Below, piece by piece: positions 45,801-54,156 of a DNA stretch of 64,000 nt. The notes beneath the pieces are model-generated. The model made no database searches, had not been told where the DNA came from, and saw nothing but the letters and a program-made list of their open reading frames with translations. The first letter of the stretch is position 1; every line of letters starts with the position of its first letter. The stretch comes from CAVSEK01 sp963726975 (GTDB taxonomy: Bacteria > Actinomycetota > Actinomycetes > Mycobacteriales > SCTD01): assembly GCA_963726975.1 (NCBI GenBank), contig CAVSEK010000004.1, positions 682,001 to 746,000 of the forward strand, read 5' to 3'. Made by a program: the position numbers and the translations under genes.

Positions 45801-45866
45801 GCGCGCCTCCTCGACGGTGCCGAGCACCCTGGCACGGCGACGTGCCGTACGGGCGGGGGCGCGCGG

Positions 45867-46385
45867 TCAGGTGCGCGCGGGCCGCAGCTCGTAGGCGCCC
45901 CAGGCGGCGAGCAGGACGGCGAAGGGCCAGGTGTTGCCGGCGAACGGCGCGACGCCCTGCTGCTCGAGGAGCAGGAAGGCGCCGAGCACCAGCACCGACA
46001 GCGCGACGCTCATCGCGCTGACCGCGAAGCCGGCGACGCTGTTGAGCAGCGCGGCGACGACGCCCCCGGCGCCGACGGCGAGCAGGGTGAGCGCCAGCAG
46101 CTCGAAGCTGTCACCCGGGCGCCCGTCGCGGAACCACAGCGCGAGCGAGAGGCCGGCGATCGTCAGGGTCGCACCGGGCGCCCACAGCGTGCCGCGGCTG
46201 CGGCCGACCGCGGCGGCGGCCAGGTAGGTCAGGCCGGTGATCGCCGGGAACCAGTAGCGCGGCACGACGTCGGTCTCCACCAGCGCCAGCAGCACCACGG
46301 CGCCGACGATCAGCGCGATCCCGCGGGCCCGTCGTGCGGCGACGTCCCCGCCGCGGTCGACGCCCGTCGCGCTCGTGCTGCTCAT
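45867..46385 (-). CDS. Multi-helix membrane protein of the peptide cluster, unknown function
   Basis: 172 residues from ATG at 46385 with a GGGGAG site. Six hydrophobic segments are seen: IALIVGAVVLLALVETDVV, YWFPAITGLTYLAAAAVG, TLTIAGLSLALWF, FELLALTLLAVGAGGVVAAL, VSAMSVALSVLVLGAFLLLE and WPFAVLLAAWGAYELRPA. No family is recognised. It lies between the CxxC protein and the ABC exporter, with all genes on the same strand, so an accessory or immunity role in that system is possible. Confidence 0.7.
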   Translation of the reverse strand: MSSTSATGVDRGGDVAARRARGIALIVGAVVLLALVETDVVPRYWFPAITGLTYLAAAAVGRSRGTLWAPGATLTIAGLSLALWFRDGRPGDSFELLALTLLAVGAGGVVAALLNSVAGFAVSAMSVALSVLVLGAFLLLEQQGVAPFAGNTWPFAVLLAAWGAYELRPART

Positions 46386-46466
46386 GGTGCTCCCCGCTCC
46401 AGCCTGCTGGCGACGCCGCCTGCCGCGGCGGCCTGCTGCCCGGATGATGGCACGTCCGGGCGGTCC

Positions 46467-47363
46467 TCACCTCCCGGCGGACGCCGACGGGCTCGCTGTC
46501 GCGGTCGGGGTCGCGGTCGGGCTCGGCGAGGCCGAGCGGGCGGGCGCCGGCGAGCGGGTCGGGGACGCCGCCGTCGTCCCCGTGGGGGTGGCCGTGGGCG
46601 TGGGCGTGGGCAGGGCCGCGGGCGTCGCCGACGGGTCGGGGTCGGCGGCCAGCGACGGGTCGTCGGACAGGTCCGGCCCGTCCGGGGCGGGGTCCTTGAC
46701 GTTCCCGACCGGCACGAGCTGGTCGCGCAGGACGGCGGCGAAGGCCTGCTCGTCGGCGGCGACCCGGGCCCGGATCTCGTCGAGCGTGAGGTCCTGCCTG
46801 GTGAGGTCCTTGAGGTCCTTGCGGATGCGGGCGACCTCGCGCCGGCCGTCCTTGCTGATCCTGACCCGGGTGCTGGTCTGCACCACCTGCTGGTAGGCGT
46901 CGGCGAAGGCCGTGCACCCGGAGCAGTCGATGTTCGCCGCGAGGGCGAGGTTGGTGGGCTCGAAGTCGGTCGGCGAGCCCGTCACGAGCACGCCCTCGAA
47001 GGCGATGGCCACGGTCGAGCAGCCCGTGCAGCCCTCGTTGACGGCGATCGCGGCGTTGGTGGGCGCCACGGTGTCCGACGACGTCTTCACGATCTTGAGG
47101 CGGATCGCGTAGACCGTGCGGCCGTCCTTGCCGCCGGTGGCCACCGCGGCGTTCGTCCCGCCCGACGGGCCCCCGCCCGGCTCCTCGGCCGGTGCGGCCG
47201 ACGACGCGGCCGCGGCGGGGGCGGGTGAGGTGGCGGCTGTCGGCGTGCCGTCGACCGCCCGGGCCACCGCCCACCCGCCCCCGAGCACCACGCCGAGCGC
47301 GAGGGCGCTCGCCGCGGCCAGGGGCAGGGGGGACATCGCACGCAGCCGGGCGGGGCGTCGCAT
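46467..47363 (-). CDS. Membrane-anchored or secreted protein with two CxxC motifs
   Basis: 298 residues from ATG at 47363 (GGAG nine bases upstream; a GTG three bases earlier is possible), 17 bases after the metalloprotease stop. An N-terminal hydrophobic segment (PLPLAAASALALGVVLGGGW) would export it. Two related units follow: PTNAAIAVNEGCTGC (C112, C115) and PTNLALAANIDCSGC (C147, C150). A charged helical part (RREVARIRKDLKDLTRQDLT) and a Pro/Thr/Ser-rich tail end the protein. The P-x-N-A-A-x-A-x-N segment is also the core of the three small peptides upstream. CxxC pairs suggest thiol-disulfide exchange or crosslinking outside the cell. No known family is recognised. Confidence 0.75.
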   Translation of the reverse strand: MRRPARLRAMSPLPLAAASALALGVVLGGGWAVARAVDGTPTAATSPAPAAAASSAAPAEEPGGGPSGGTNAAVATGGKDGRTVYAIRLKIVKTSSDTVAPTNAAIAVNEGCTGCSTVAIAFEGVLVTGSPTDFEPTNLALAANIDCSGCTAFADAYQQVVQTSTRVRISKDGRREVARIRKDLKDLTRQDLTLDEIRARVAADEQAFAAVLRDQLVPVGNVKDPAPDGPDLSDDPSLAADPDPSATPAALPTPTPTATPTGTTAASPTRSPAPARSASPSPTATPTATASPSASAGR

Positions 47364-47382
47364 CACGAAGGGCTCCGGGAGG

Positions 47383-49371
47383 TCACGGGGTCGGCAGGAC
47401 GGTCGAGGGGGCGGACGAGGGGACGGCCGCGGGGGCGGTCGAGGGGCGGGCGGAGGGGCTCGTCGAGGGCGACGGCCTCGGGGAGGGCGGGCCCGACGGG
47501 GAGGGACCCGGGCCCGGCGACGCGCTGGGCGACGGCGAGCGCGACGGGGACGCCGAGCCGGACGGGCCGGCGGTCGGCGAGGCGGGGCGACCGGGCGACG
47601 TGCTCGGTGCGGGCGCCGCACCCGGGCCGGTCGGGCGCGACGGGGACGCGGTCGGCAGCTCCGCCCCGGTCGGCGAGGTCTCGGTGGTGCCGACGGCCCG
47701 GTCGGGGCGGCTGTAGGCCTGGGCCAGCTGCGGCGGGAGCGGCGGCAGCGGCGTCGTCGCCTCCCGGGGCGAGCGCAGCAGCGGCCGGCCCTGGCCGACG
47801 TAGGCGAGCACCGAGCCCTGCTCCCCGAGCGTCCCGCGCTGCCCCTCGCGGTACGGCGTGTAGCGCGCGTCGGGCCACCACGCGAAGGCGAGCCCGGCGA
47901 CGACGGCCACGCTCGCGAGCACGAAGCCGGCCCGCTTGCCGGGGCTGCCGGCGGAGGCCGACCAGCCCTTGGCGCTGAGCTGGCGGGCCAGCCGCACGAA
48001 GGTGTAGCCCAGGCCGACGACCGGCACCGCCAGGAAGACGAGCTGGACGACGTCCACGGCGACGGTGGCGACCCCGGCGCCGGACATCTCACCGACGAGC
48101 CGGGCGCCGGAGTTCCACGCCGTGCTCACCAGCTGCGGGAAGTTGAGCAGGATCATGCCGATGTTGAACGCGAGGACGGGGACGACGACGAGCACCCACA
48201 GCCGGACGACGTTGCGCACCCAGCGCTTGAGCTCCAGCACGGCGGGCTCGGGCGCCCGGCCGGGCACCATCGACTTCAGCACCGGACCGGTGCGGCGGAA
48301 CAGGTCGGGGACGCCGACCAGGTCGCTGACGACGTAGTAGCCGTCCAGCCGCAGGAACGGCAGCATCTGGTGCACGACCTCGATCTGCATGAGGAAGGCG
48401 ATGAGCAGCAGCGGCTCGAACGAGGTCAGGGCGTACGCCCCGCCGAGCGCCAGCACCAGCAGGCAGGAGAAGTAGACGCCGCCGAGGTCGGTGCGCAGCC
48501 GGGCGCGCCGGTCGAGGCGGTAGGCGTCGGTGACGTCGGTGTAGAAGGCGGGCCAGGCCAGGTAGATGCCGGCGCCCATCCGACCCGGCCGCCCGCCGCC
48601 GACCGCGCAGGCGGTGGCGTGGCCGCACTCGTGGAAGGCCGCGGACAGCACGACCAGCCCGAAGGCCAGCAGGAACAGGCCGGGCGCCGCCATCGACTCG
48701 CGCACCCCCTCGGCCAGGCCGTGGGAGAAGAACAGCCACAGGTCGAGCAGCACGAGCCCGACGAGCGCCACCGCCACGACCGGCAGGAAGAACAGCGGGC
48801 GCAGCGGCGCGGTCAACCGGCGCACCCCGGCCGGCCCGAGCAGCGTCGAGCGCAGCTTGAGGGCGAGCAGCGGGTCGGGCTCGACGACGTCCGGGTCGCT
48901 GCCGTCGGGCGCGGTGAGGATCCCGAGGGGGCGCAGCTTGTCGGCGAGCGTGCGGACGTTGTCGGCGGTGACCGTCTTGCCGAACGCCTCGCTGACCTGC
49001 TCGGCGACCTCGACGTCGCTGCGGCCCTCGTGCCCGCCGGCCTCGGCGACGAGGAAGAGCAGCCGGGTGAGCTGCACGACACGACCGGTCGCGGTCCGGG
49101 CCAGGTGGTGCTCCTCGACGTAGCCGGAGCCCTCCGACGCGCCGAGCAGCTCGACGCCGGTGACCAGCTTGACGACCTGGCCGTCCTCGGCGGAGGACCC
49201 GTCCAACGCCGGGTCGCCCCCACCGGCCGGCCCGTCGTCGGTCAGCCCGCCGCCGACGGCAGGCCCCGGGGGGCGCCGGCCGTACCGCGCGGCGTGGCCG
49301 TCCGGCACCCGCCACCCGGACGTCGGGCCCGCCGACGGGCGGGCCAGGACGGTGGTCGGCTCGGGCGGCAT
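47383..49371 (-). CDS. M50-family peptide zinc metalloprotease with N-terminal PqqD-like region
   Basis: 662 residues from ATG at 49371 (GGAGC site). Residues ~65-150 (VVKLVTGVELL ... GRVVQLTRLLFLVAE ... VTADNVRTLADKLRPLGIL) have the look of a PqqD/RRE-type winged helix used to bind peptide leaders. The membrane protease core has the zinc motif HECGH (H247, E248, H251) inside a helix (LLAFGLVVLSAAFHECGHA) and the second conserved motif FLRLDGYYVVSDLVGVPDL (D343). About nine helices in total are followed by a ~130-residue Ser/Pro-rich tail. This is the 'putative peptide zinc metalloprotease' family, which includes YydH of the Bacillus yyd locus. It lies directly downstream of three peptide genes and is likely their processing protease. 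Confidence 0.88.
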   Translation of the reverse strand: MPPEPTTVLARPSAGPTSGWRVPDGHAARYGRRPPGPAVGGGLTDDGPAGGGDPALDGSSAEDGQVVKLVTGVELLGASEGSGYVEEHHLARTATGRVVQLTRLLFLVAEAGGHEGRSDVEVAEQVSEAFGKTVTADNVRTLADKLRPLGILTAPDGSDPDVVEPDPLLALKLRSTLLGPAGVRRLTAPLRPLFFLPVVAVALVGLVLLDLWLFFSHGLAEGVRESMAAPGLFLLAFGLVVLSAAFHECGHATACAVGGGRPGRMGAGIYLAWPAFYTDVTDAYRLDRRARLRTDLGGVYFSCLLVLALGGAYALTSFEPLLLIAFLMQIEVVHQMLPFLRLDGYYVVSDLVGVPDLFRRTGPVLKSMVPGRAPEPAVLELKRWVRNVVRLWVLVVVPVLAFNIGMILLNFPQLVSTAWNSGARLVGEMSGAGVATVAVDVVQLVFLAVPVVGLGYTFVRLARQLSAKGWSASAGSPGKRAGFVLASVAVVAGLAFAWWPDARYTPYREGQRGTLGEQGSVLAYVGQGRPLLRSPREATTPLPPLPPQLAQAYSRPDRAVGTTETSPTGAELPTASPSRPTGPGAAPAPSTSPGRPASPTAGPSGSASPSRSPSPSASPGPGPSPSGPPSPRPSPSTSPSARPSTAPAAVPSSAPSTVLPTP

Positions 49372-49412
49372 GAGGGCTCCGGGTCGGGCGCGCGGGGGCT
49401 GGGGCTGGGGGC

Positions 49413-49644
49413 CTAGTTGGACTGGGTGATCGGGGCGTCCTGCGTCGCGCTGGCGTACGCCGTCGACCCGTCGGAGAGCGCGTTGAGCGCGACAGCGGCG
49501 TTGATCGGCGCCGCGACGTTGGCGTTCACGAGGCTCATCTGCTCGCGCTCGGGCAGCTGCTCGCCGGTCTCGGCGGCGAGCTCGGCCCCGCTCAGGCCCT
49601 CGGTCGCGCTGGTGGCGGTGCTGTCGGTCGCGGTCGCGTGTCAT
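49413..49644 (-). pseudogene. Small peptide 1 of a three-member family, one base out of frame near its start
   Basis: ATG at 49644 has a strong GGAGG site. One base just after codon 2 must be removed for the frame to continue; then it reads MTATATDSTATSATEGLSG, AELAAETGEQLPEREQMSL, VNANVAAPINAAVALNALSD and GSTAYASATQDAPITQSN, 76 residues. The core from LPEREQMSL to the end aligns without gaps to peptides 2 and 3. It is 42 bases upstream of the metalloprotease start, so it should be co-transcribed. The break is probably a sequence error, like others nearby. Confidence 0.75.
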
Positions 49645-49693
49645 GTCGTTCCTCCGGGTCTCGCGGGTCTGGTGGACGGGACGGGTCGTGCGG

Positions 49694-49753
49694 GAGGTGC
49701 TGCCTGAGGTGCTGCCTGAGGTGCTGCCTGAGGTGCTGCCTGAGGTGCTGCTG
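49694..49753. repeat. 12-bp tandem repeat between peptide genes 1 and 2
   Basis: GAGGTGCTGCCT repeated four times in perfect register plus a partial fifth copy. On the coding (minus) strand the unit is AGGCAGCACCTC and the array ends about 50 bases before the peptide 1 start codon, in the leader between the peptide genes. Confidence 0.9.
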
Positions 49754-49984
49754 CCGGGCCCGTTGACCTGCACGTCGGTCGACACGTCGGCCGACAGGCG
49801 CACCCGCCAGCCCGGGCCGGAGAGGTCCCGCTCGGTGTGGCGCTTCGTCATGCGCCCCGTGCTGCCCCGGCCGCGGCGCGGCGAACCGGGGCGGACGGGT
49901 GACGCGCGGCCCGCGCCCGCGGCACCCGGACGCGGCGGAGCGGGCCGGGAGGTGACCCCCGGCCCGCTCCGACCGTGCGGCGGA

Positions 49985-50191
49985 CTAGTTCGTCTGGGTG
50001 ATGGGCGCCGTCTGCTCGGCGTTGGCGTAGGCCACGCTGTCGTCGGACAGCACGTTGGCCGCCACGGCCGCGTTCACGGGCGCGGCGAGGTTGGCGTTGA
50101 TGAGGCTCATCTGCTCGCGCTCGGGCAGCTGCTCGCCGGACTGCGCCTCCAGCTCGTCGCTGGTCAGGCCGGTGTTCTGGACGTCGCTCAC
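49985..50191 (-). CDS. Small peptide 2 of a three-member family
   Basis: 68 residues from GTG at 50191 with an AGGAAGG site. It reads VSDVQNTGLTSDELEAQSG, EQLPEREQMSLINANLAA, PVNAAVAANVLSDD and SVAYANAEQTAPITQTN. It has no Cys, no Trp, no signal peptide and an acidic first half. The first ~25 residues resemble a peptide leader (LTSDELEAQ, then LPEREQMSL), and the second half is a regular Asn/Ala/Val pattern. It is 83% or more identical to peptide 3 in the core. Not a family I can name. Confidence 0.82.
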   Translation of the reverse strand: MSDVQNTGLTSDELEAQSGEQLPEREQMSLINANLAAPVNAAVAANVLSDDSVAYANAEQTAPITQTN

Positions 50192-50229
50192 GGGAGTGCC
50201 TTCCTGCTGAGGTGGGAGGGGGAGATCGG

Positions 50230-50439
50230 TCAGTTGCCCTGGGTGATCGGGGTGTCCTGGGTGGCGTCGGCGTACGCGACGGAGCCGTCCGACAGCACGT
50301 TCGCCGCGACGGCCGCGTTCACCGGGATGGCGATGTTGGCGTTGACGAGGCTCATCTGCTCGCGCTCGGGCAGCTGCTCGCCGCCCTGCGCCTCGAGCTC
50401 GTCGCTGGTCAGGCCGGCCGGCTGCGTGTCCTGGTCCAC
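50230..50439 (-). CDS. Small peptide 3 of a three-member family
   Basis: 69 residues from GTG at 50439 with a GAGAGG site; the first gene of the run. It reads VDQDTQPAGLTSDELEAQGG, EQLPEREQMSLVNANIAI, PVNAAVAANVLSDG and SVAYADATQDTPITQGN. The same leader-like and core blocks as peptide 2 are present. The upstream region (50440-50622) is shared with the divergent GH25 gene and must hold the promoter of the whole minus-strand cluster. Confidence 0.82.
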   Translation of the reverse strand: MDQDTQPAGLTSDELEAQGGEQLPEREQMSLVNANIAIPVNAAVAANVLSDGSVAYADATQDTPITQGN

Positions 50440-50622
50440 GGGGGGTCCTCTCGTCGGGGTGCGGAGCGAACCCGGTCCTGCCCATGACGGAACGGTGACG
50501 AAACCGGCCGTAGGGGTGACAGGGTGTCCCCCGGCACACGCGTCGGGCTGGTCCGTTTGGGTCAGCGCCTCCCCGTGCCGAGGACCTTCGAGACCCCGAC
50601 CCCGACCGGAGGACGACGACGC

Positions 50623-52671
50623 ATGCCGACCACCCGACCGCCCCGCCATCCCGCGAGGCGCCTGTCCCGCCCCGCGACCGGAGCGACGACCCTCGCCGCC
50701 GTGGTGCTGGCGACGTGCGCCGCGGGAGCCGCCAGCCCCGCCGCGCACGCGGCCAGCACCCCGGCCGCACCGACCTCCCGCGCGGCCGCCGCCGTCGCCG
50801 CGCTCACCAGCACCCCCGAGCTGGCCCGCGGGATGATGCCCGAGGGCGCGCCCGACAGCGCCGCCGGTCCCGGGCCCGCCGAGGGCCCGCGGGCCGCCGC
50901 GTCGACGACCGAGGTGCAGGAGGGCGTCGACGTCTCGCGCTGGCAGCACCCGTACGGCGGGGGCGACCTCGACTGGTCGGCCGTGGCCGCCAGCGGCCAG
51001 GACTTCGCGGTCGTCAAGGTCACCGAGAACGGCTACGTCAACCCCTACTTCGCCAGCGACGTCAAGGCCGCGCACGACGCCGGCCTCGTCGTGGGGGGCT
51101 ACGCGTTCGCCCGGCCGGCCGCCTCGGCCATCGCCCAGGCCGACGCCTTCACCCGGACGATGGGCACCCTGCCGACCCCGTCGCTGCCGCCGGTGCTCGA
51201 CCTCGAGGACGACGGCGGCCTGTCGCCCTCGGCGCTCGTCGCGTGGACCCACGCGTTCCTGGACCGGGTGCAGGCCAACACCGGCCGGATCCCGATGATC
51301 TACAGCGGCCCGTCGTTCTGGGCGTCCGCGATGGGCGGCGACGACGGCTTCACCGGCTACCCGCTGTGGGAGGCGCACTACACCAGCGCCGCCGCACCGG
51401 CCGCGATGGGCGGCTGGCCGACCTACACGCTCTGGCAGTACACGAGCAGCGGCAGCGTCCCCGGCATCTACGGCTCGGTCGACCGCGACCGGTTCCGCGG
51501 CACCCGGGAGCAGCTCGCGGCGCTCGGCTACCCCGCGACGCAGAGCCGCTCGGCGATCGACGCCAAGTACACCGCGCTCGGCGGCTCCGCGGGCCCGCTC
51601 GGCGCGGCCGTCGGCTCGCTGGAGACCGTCCCCGGCGGCACCGCCCAGAAGTACGCCCGCGGCACCGTCTACTACTCCGCGTCGACCGGGGCGCACGCCG
51701 TCTACGGCGGGATCCTGGCGAAGTACCTCGCGATCGGCGGTCCGGGCGCGCTCGGCCTGCCGACCAGCGACGAGGTCGACGCCAACAAGGTGCCGGGCGG
51801 CCGGGTCAACACCTTCCAGCGCGGCAACGTCTACTGGAGCTCGGCCACCGGCGCGCACGGCGTCTACGGCGCGGTGCTCACCCGCTTCCTCGCCGCCGGC
51901 GGCTGCGCCGTGATGGGCGTGCCGACCGCCGACGAGACCGACACCGCCGGCGTCTCCGGCGGCCGCGTGCAGACCTTCCCGGGCGGCCACGTCTACTGGT
52001 CCGCCCCGACCGGCGCGCGCCTGGTGCTCGGCGGGGTCCTGCAGCGCTTCCTGGCGTACGGCGGCACTCCCGCCCTGGGCCTGCCCACCACCGACGAGGG
52101 CGACGTCGCGGGCGTTCCGGGCGGGCGCGTGAGCGTCTTCCGCTCGGGCAGCGTCTACTGGTCCGACCCGACCGGCGCGCACGTGGTCTTCGGCGGGATC
52201 CGCGAGAAGTACCTCGCGGTCGGCGGCCCGGCGGCGATCGGGTTGCCGACGACCGACGAGGCCGACGCGCCCGGTGGGCGCGTCAGCGACTTCCGCTCCG
52301 GCACCGTCTACTGGACCCCGTCGTACGGCGCCCGCGCGGTGTACGGCGGCATCCGCGAGAAGTACCGCGCGCTCGGCGGGCCGGTCTACCTCGGCATGCC
52401 GACCACCGACGAGGTCGACGTGCCCGGCGTGCCCGGGGCCCGGATGAACTCCTTCGCCAACAAGGCCGCGGTCTACTGGTCCGACACCACGGCCGCGCAC
52501 GAGGTGCACGGCGGCATCAAGCAGGCGTTCGACGCGTACGGCGGCGCCGCCTCGCTCGGCCTGCCGACCTCCGACGAGTACGCCGTGAGCGGCGGGCGGC
52601 GCAGCGACTTCACCGGCGCGTACGCCACCTGGAACTCCCTCACCGGGCTGGTCGTCGTCACCCGGCGCTGA
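50623..52671 (+). CDS. Secreted GH25 lysozyme with seven LGFP-type repeats
   Basis: 682 residues from ATG at 50623 with a GGAGGAC site. After a signal peptide (TTLAAVVLATCAAGAASPAAHA), the GH25 muramidase domain has EGVDVSRWQHP, FAVVKVTENGYVNPYF, the catalytic acidic pair in VLDLEDDGG and WQYTSSGSVPGIYGSVDRD. Seven LGFP repeats follow (pattern KY-ALGG--G-LGLPT-DE ... GGRV--F--G-VYWS--TGAH-V-G-I), each ~50 residues, as in actinobacterial cell-wall-binding tails. It cleaves peptidoglycan glycan chains. It is divergent from the peptide cluster and upstream of the LPXTG hydrolase. Confidence 0.94.
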   Translation: MPTTRPPRHPARRLSRPATGATTLAAVVLATCAAGAASPAAHAASTPAAPTSRAAAAVAALTSTPELARGMMPEGAPDSAAGPGPAEGPRAAASTTEVQEGVDVSRWQHPYGGGDLDWSAVAASGQDFAVVKVTENGYVNPYFASDVKAAHDAGLVVGGYAFARPAASAIAQADAFTRTMGTLPTPSLPPVLDLEDDGGLSPSALVAWTHAFLDRVQANTGRIPMIYSGPSFWASAMGGDDGFTGYPLWEAHYTSAAAPAAMGGWPTYTLWQYTSSGSVPGIYGSVDRDRFRGTREQLAALGYPATQSRSAIDAKYTALGGSAGPLGAAVGSLETVPGGTAQKYARGTVYYSASTGAHAVYGGILAKYLAIGGPGALGLPTSDEVDANKVPGGRVNTFQRGNVYWSSATGAHGVYGAVLTRFLAAGGCAVMGVPTADETDTAGVSGGRVQTFPGGHVYWSAPTGARLVLGGVLQRFLAYGGTPALGLPTTDEGDVAGVPGGRVSVFRSGSVYWSDPTGAHVVFGGIREKYLAVGGPAAIGLPTTDEADAPGGRVSDFRSGTVYWTPSYGARAVYGGIREKYRALGGPVYLGMPTTDEVDVPGVPGARMNSFANKAAVYWSDTTAAHEVHGGIKQAFDAYGGAASLGLPTSDEYAVSGGRRSDFTGAYATWNSLTGLVVVTRR

Positions 52672-52712
52672 GCCGGGCCCCGCGGCCGGGCGGCGGCTGG
52701 GAGCATCGGGCC

Positions 52713-54102
52713 GTGCGCCTGCTCCCGCTGCTGCCCGCCCTGCTCGTCCTCGCCCTCGCGGGCCCGGCCGCGGCGGCCGACGACCCCGCCCGGCCGGTGC
52801 CCGGCAGCAACGCCCTGGTCACCAGCGGGCCGGCGCTGCTCGGGACCGGCCTGCTCGACACGCTGCGCTGCACCGGCGACGTCGCCGGCTCGCCGCTGAC
52901 ACCGGTGCTGCTGCTGCACGGCACCGGGTCGACGGGCGAGGAGTCCTGGGGCCCGGTCTACCTGCCGCAGCTGACGGCCGGCGGGCGGCCCGCCTGCACG
53001 GTCGACCTGCCGGCCCGGGCCACCGGCGACATGCAGGTCTCCAGCGAGGTCGTCGTCGCGGCCGTGCGGGAGGTCGCGCGGCTCCGTGGGGGACGGGTCG
53101 ACGTCGTCGGGCACAGCCAGGGCGCGACGCTCGCCGTGACCGCGCTGAAGTACTGGCCGGACCTGCCGGGCCTCGTGGAGGACTACGTGGGGCTGGCGCC
53201 GACCTTCAACGTCGGCGTGACCGGCGAGGCGATGTGCGCACGGCCCTGCTCGGCGCCGTTCCAGCAGCGCCGGGCGGGCTCGGCGTACTTCGCGGGGGTG
53301 CGCAGCCACCCGCTGCCGGCCGGGCCGTCGTACACGACGATCGCCACCCTCACCGACGAGATCGCGACCCCCGAGCCGGAGGCCAGCCGGCTGGAGGGTG
53401 CGCGCAACGTCGTGCTGCAGGAGCGCTGCCCGGCCAAGGTCGTCGACCACTTCGGGCTGGTCACCGACGGCACGGTCTTCGCGCTGGTGCTCGACGGGCT
53501 GTCGCACGCCGGTCCGGTGGAGCCGGCGCGCGTGCCGGACGCCGCCTGCCTGGACGCCCTGCCGCCGGGCAGCGACCCCGCGGCCGTCGCGCCGCTGGTC
53601 GCACAGGCCGTCGCGAACGACCTCGCCGCCAACGGCTCTTCGGAGAAGCTCGACGCCGAGCCGCCGGTCCGCTGCTACGTGTCGGCCGGCTGCGCGGACG
53701 TCGACGACCGGGGGCGGCTGCTGCGCTCGGCCTCGCTGTCGCGGGTCCGCGCTGCGGCTGGACGCGCAGGCGCCCGGCGCGCTCACCGTGACGCCGGTGG
53801 ACGCTGCAGGGCGGGCGCTGGGCACGCAGTCCGTGCCGCTCGCGGTGGGCGGCTCCGCGGTGGAGGTCGACCGGCCCGCGGGCACGACCCGCCTGGTGCT
53901 CTCGACGACGACCGGCTTCTACACGGCGGCGGGTGTCGAGCAGGTGCTGCCGGTCGGGACCTCGCCGGCCGGGGGCTCGCCGGCCGGGGGCTCGCCGGTG
54001 GCGGCCCCGGCGGGCTCGTTGCCGCGCACCGGCGGGCTCCCCGCGGCGGCGGCGGCGCTGGCCCTGCTCCTCGGCCTCGTCCTGCACCGCCGCCGCGCCT
54101 GA
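52713..54102 (+). pseudogene. LPXTG-anchored secreted alpha/beta-hydrolase (lipase-like), one frameshift as sequenced
   Basis: GTG at 52713 with a signal peptide (LLPLLPALLVLALAGPAAA). The lipase-like domain has TPVLLLHGTGSTGEESW, the nucleophile VVGHSQGA and the family's disulfide-bonded CARPCSAPFQQR and VRCYVSAGCADVDDRG segments. Near 53750 one extra base shifts the frame; after correction a ~100-residue beta-rich region is followed by a sorting signal LPRTGG, a hydrophobic helix and HRRRA. It would be attached to peptidoglycan by a sortase. The corrected product has 462 residues. Confidence 0.87.
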
Positions 54103-54156
54103 GCCGGCCGCGCCGGACTCGCCCCCTGCTCGCCTCGTGGCCCGGCCACCCGGTCC

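Noticed and set aside
49645..49851. A possible N-terminal extension or extra gene upstream of peptide 1 (ATG at 49851)
   Set aside because: The frame passes through the 12-bp tandem repeat as repeated Ser-Gly-Ser-Thr and ignores the strong GGAGG site in front of the ATG at 49644; peptides 2 and 3 have no such extension.
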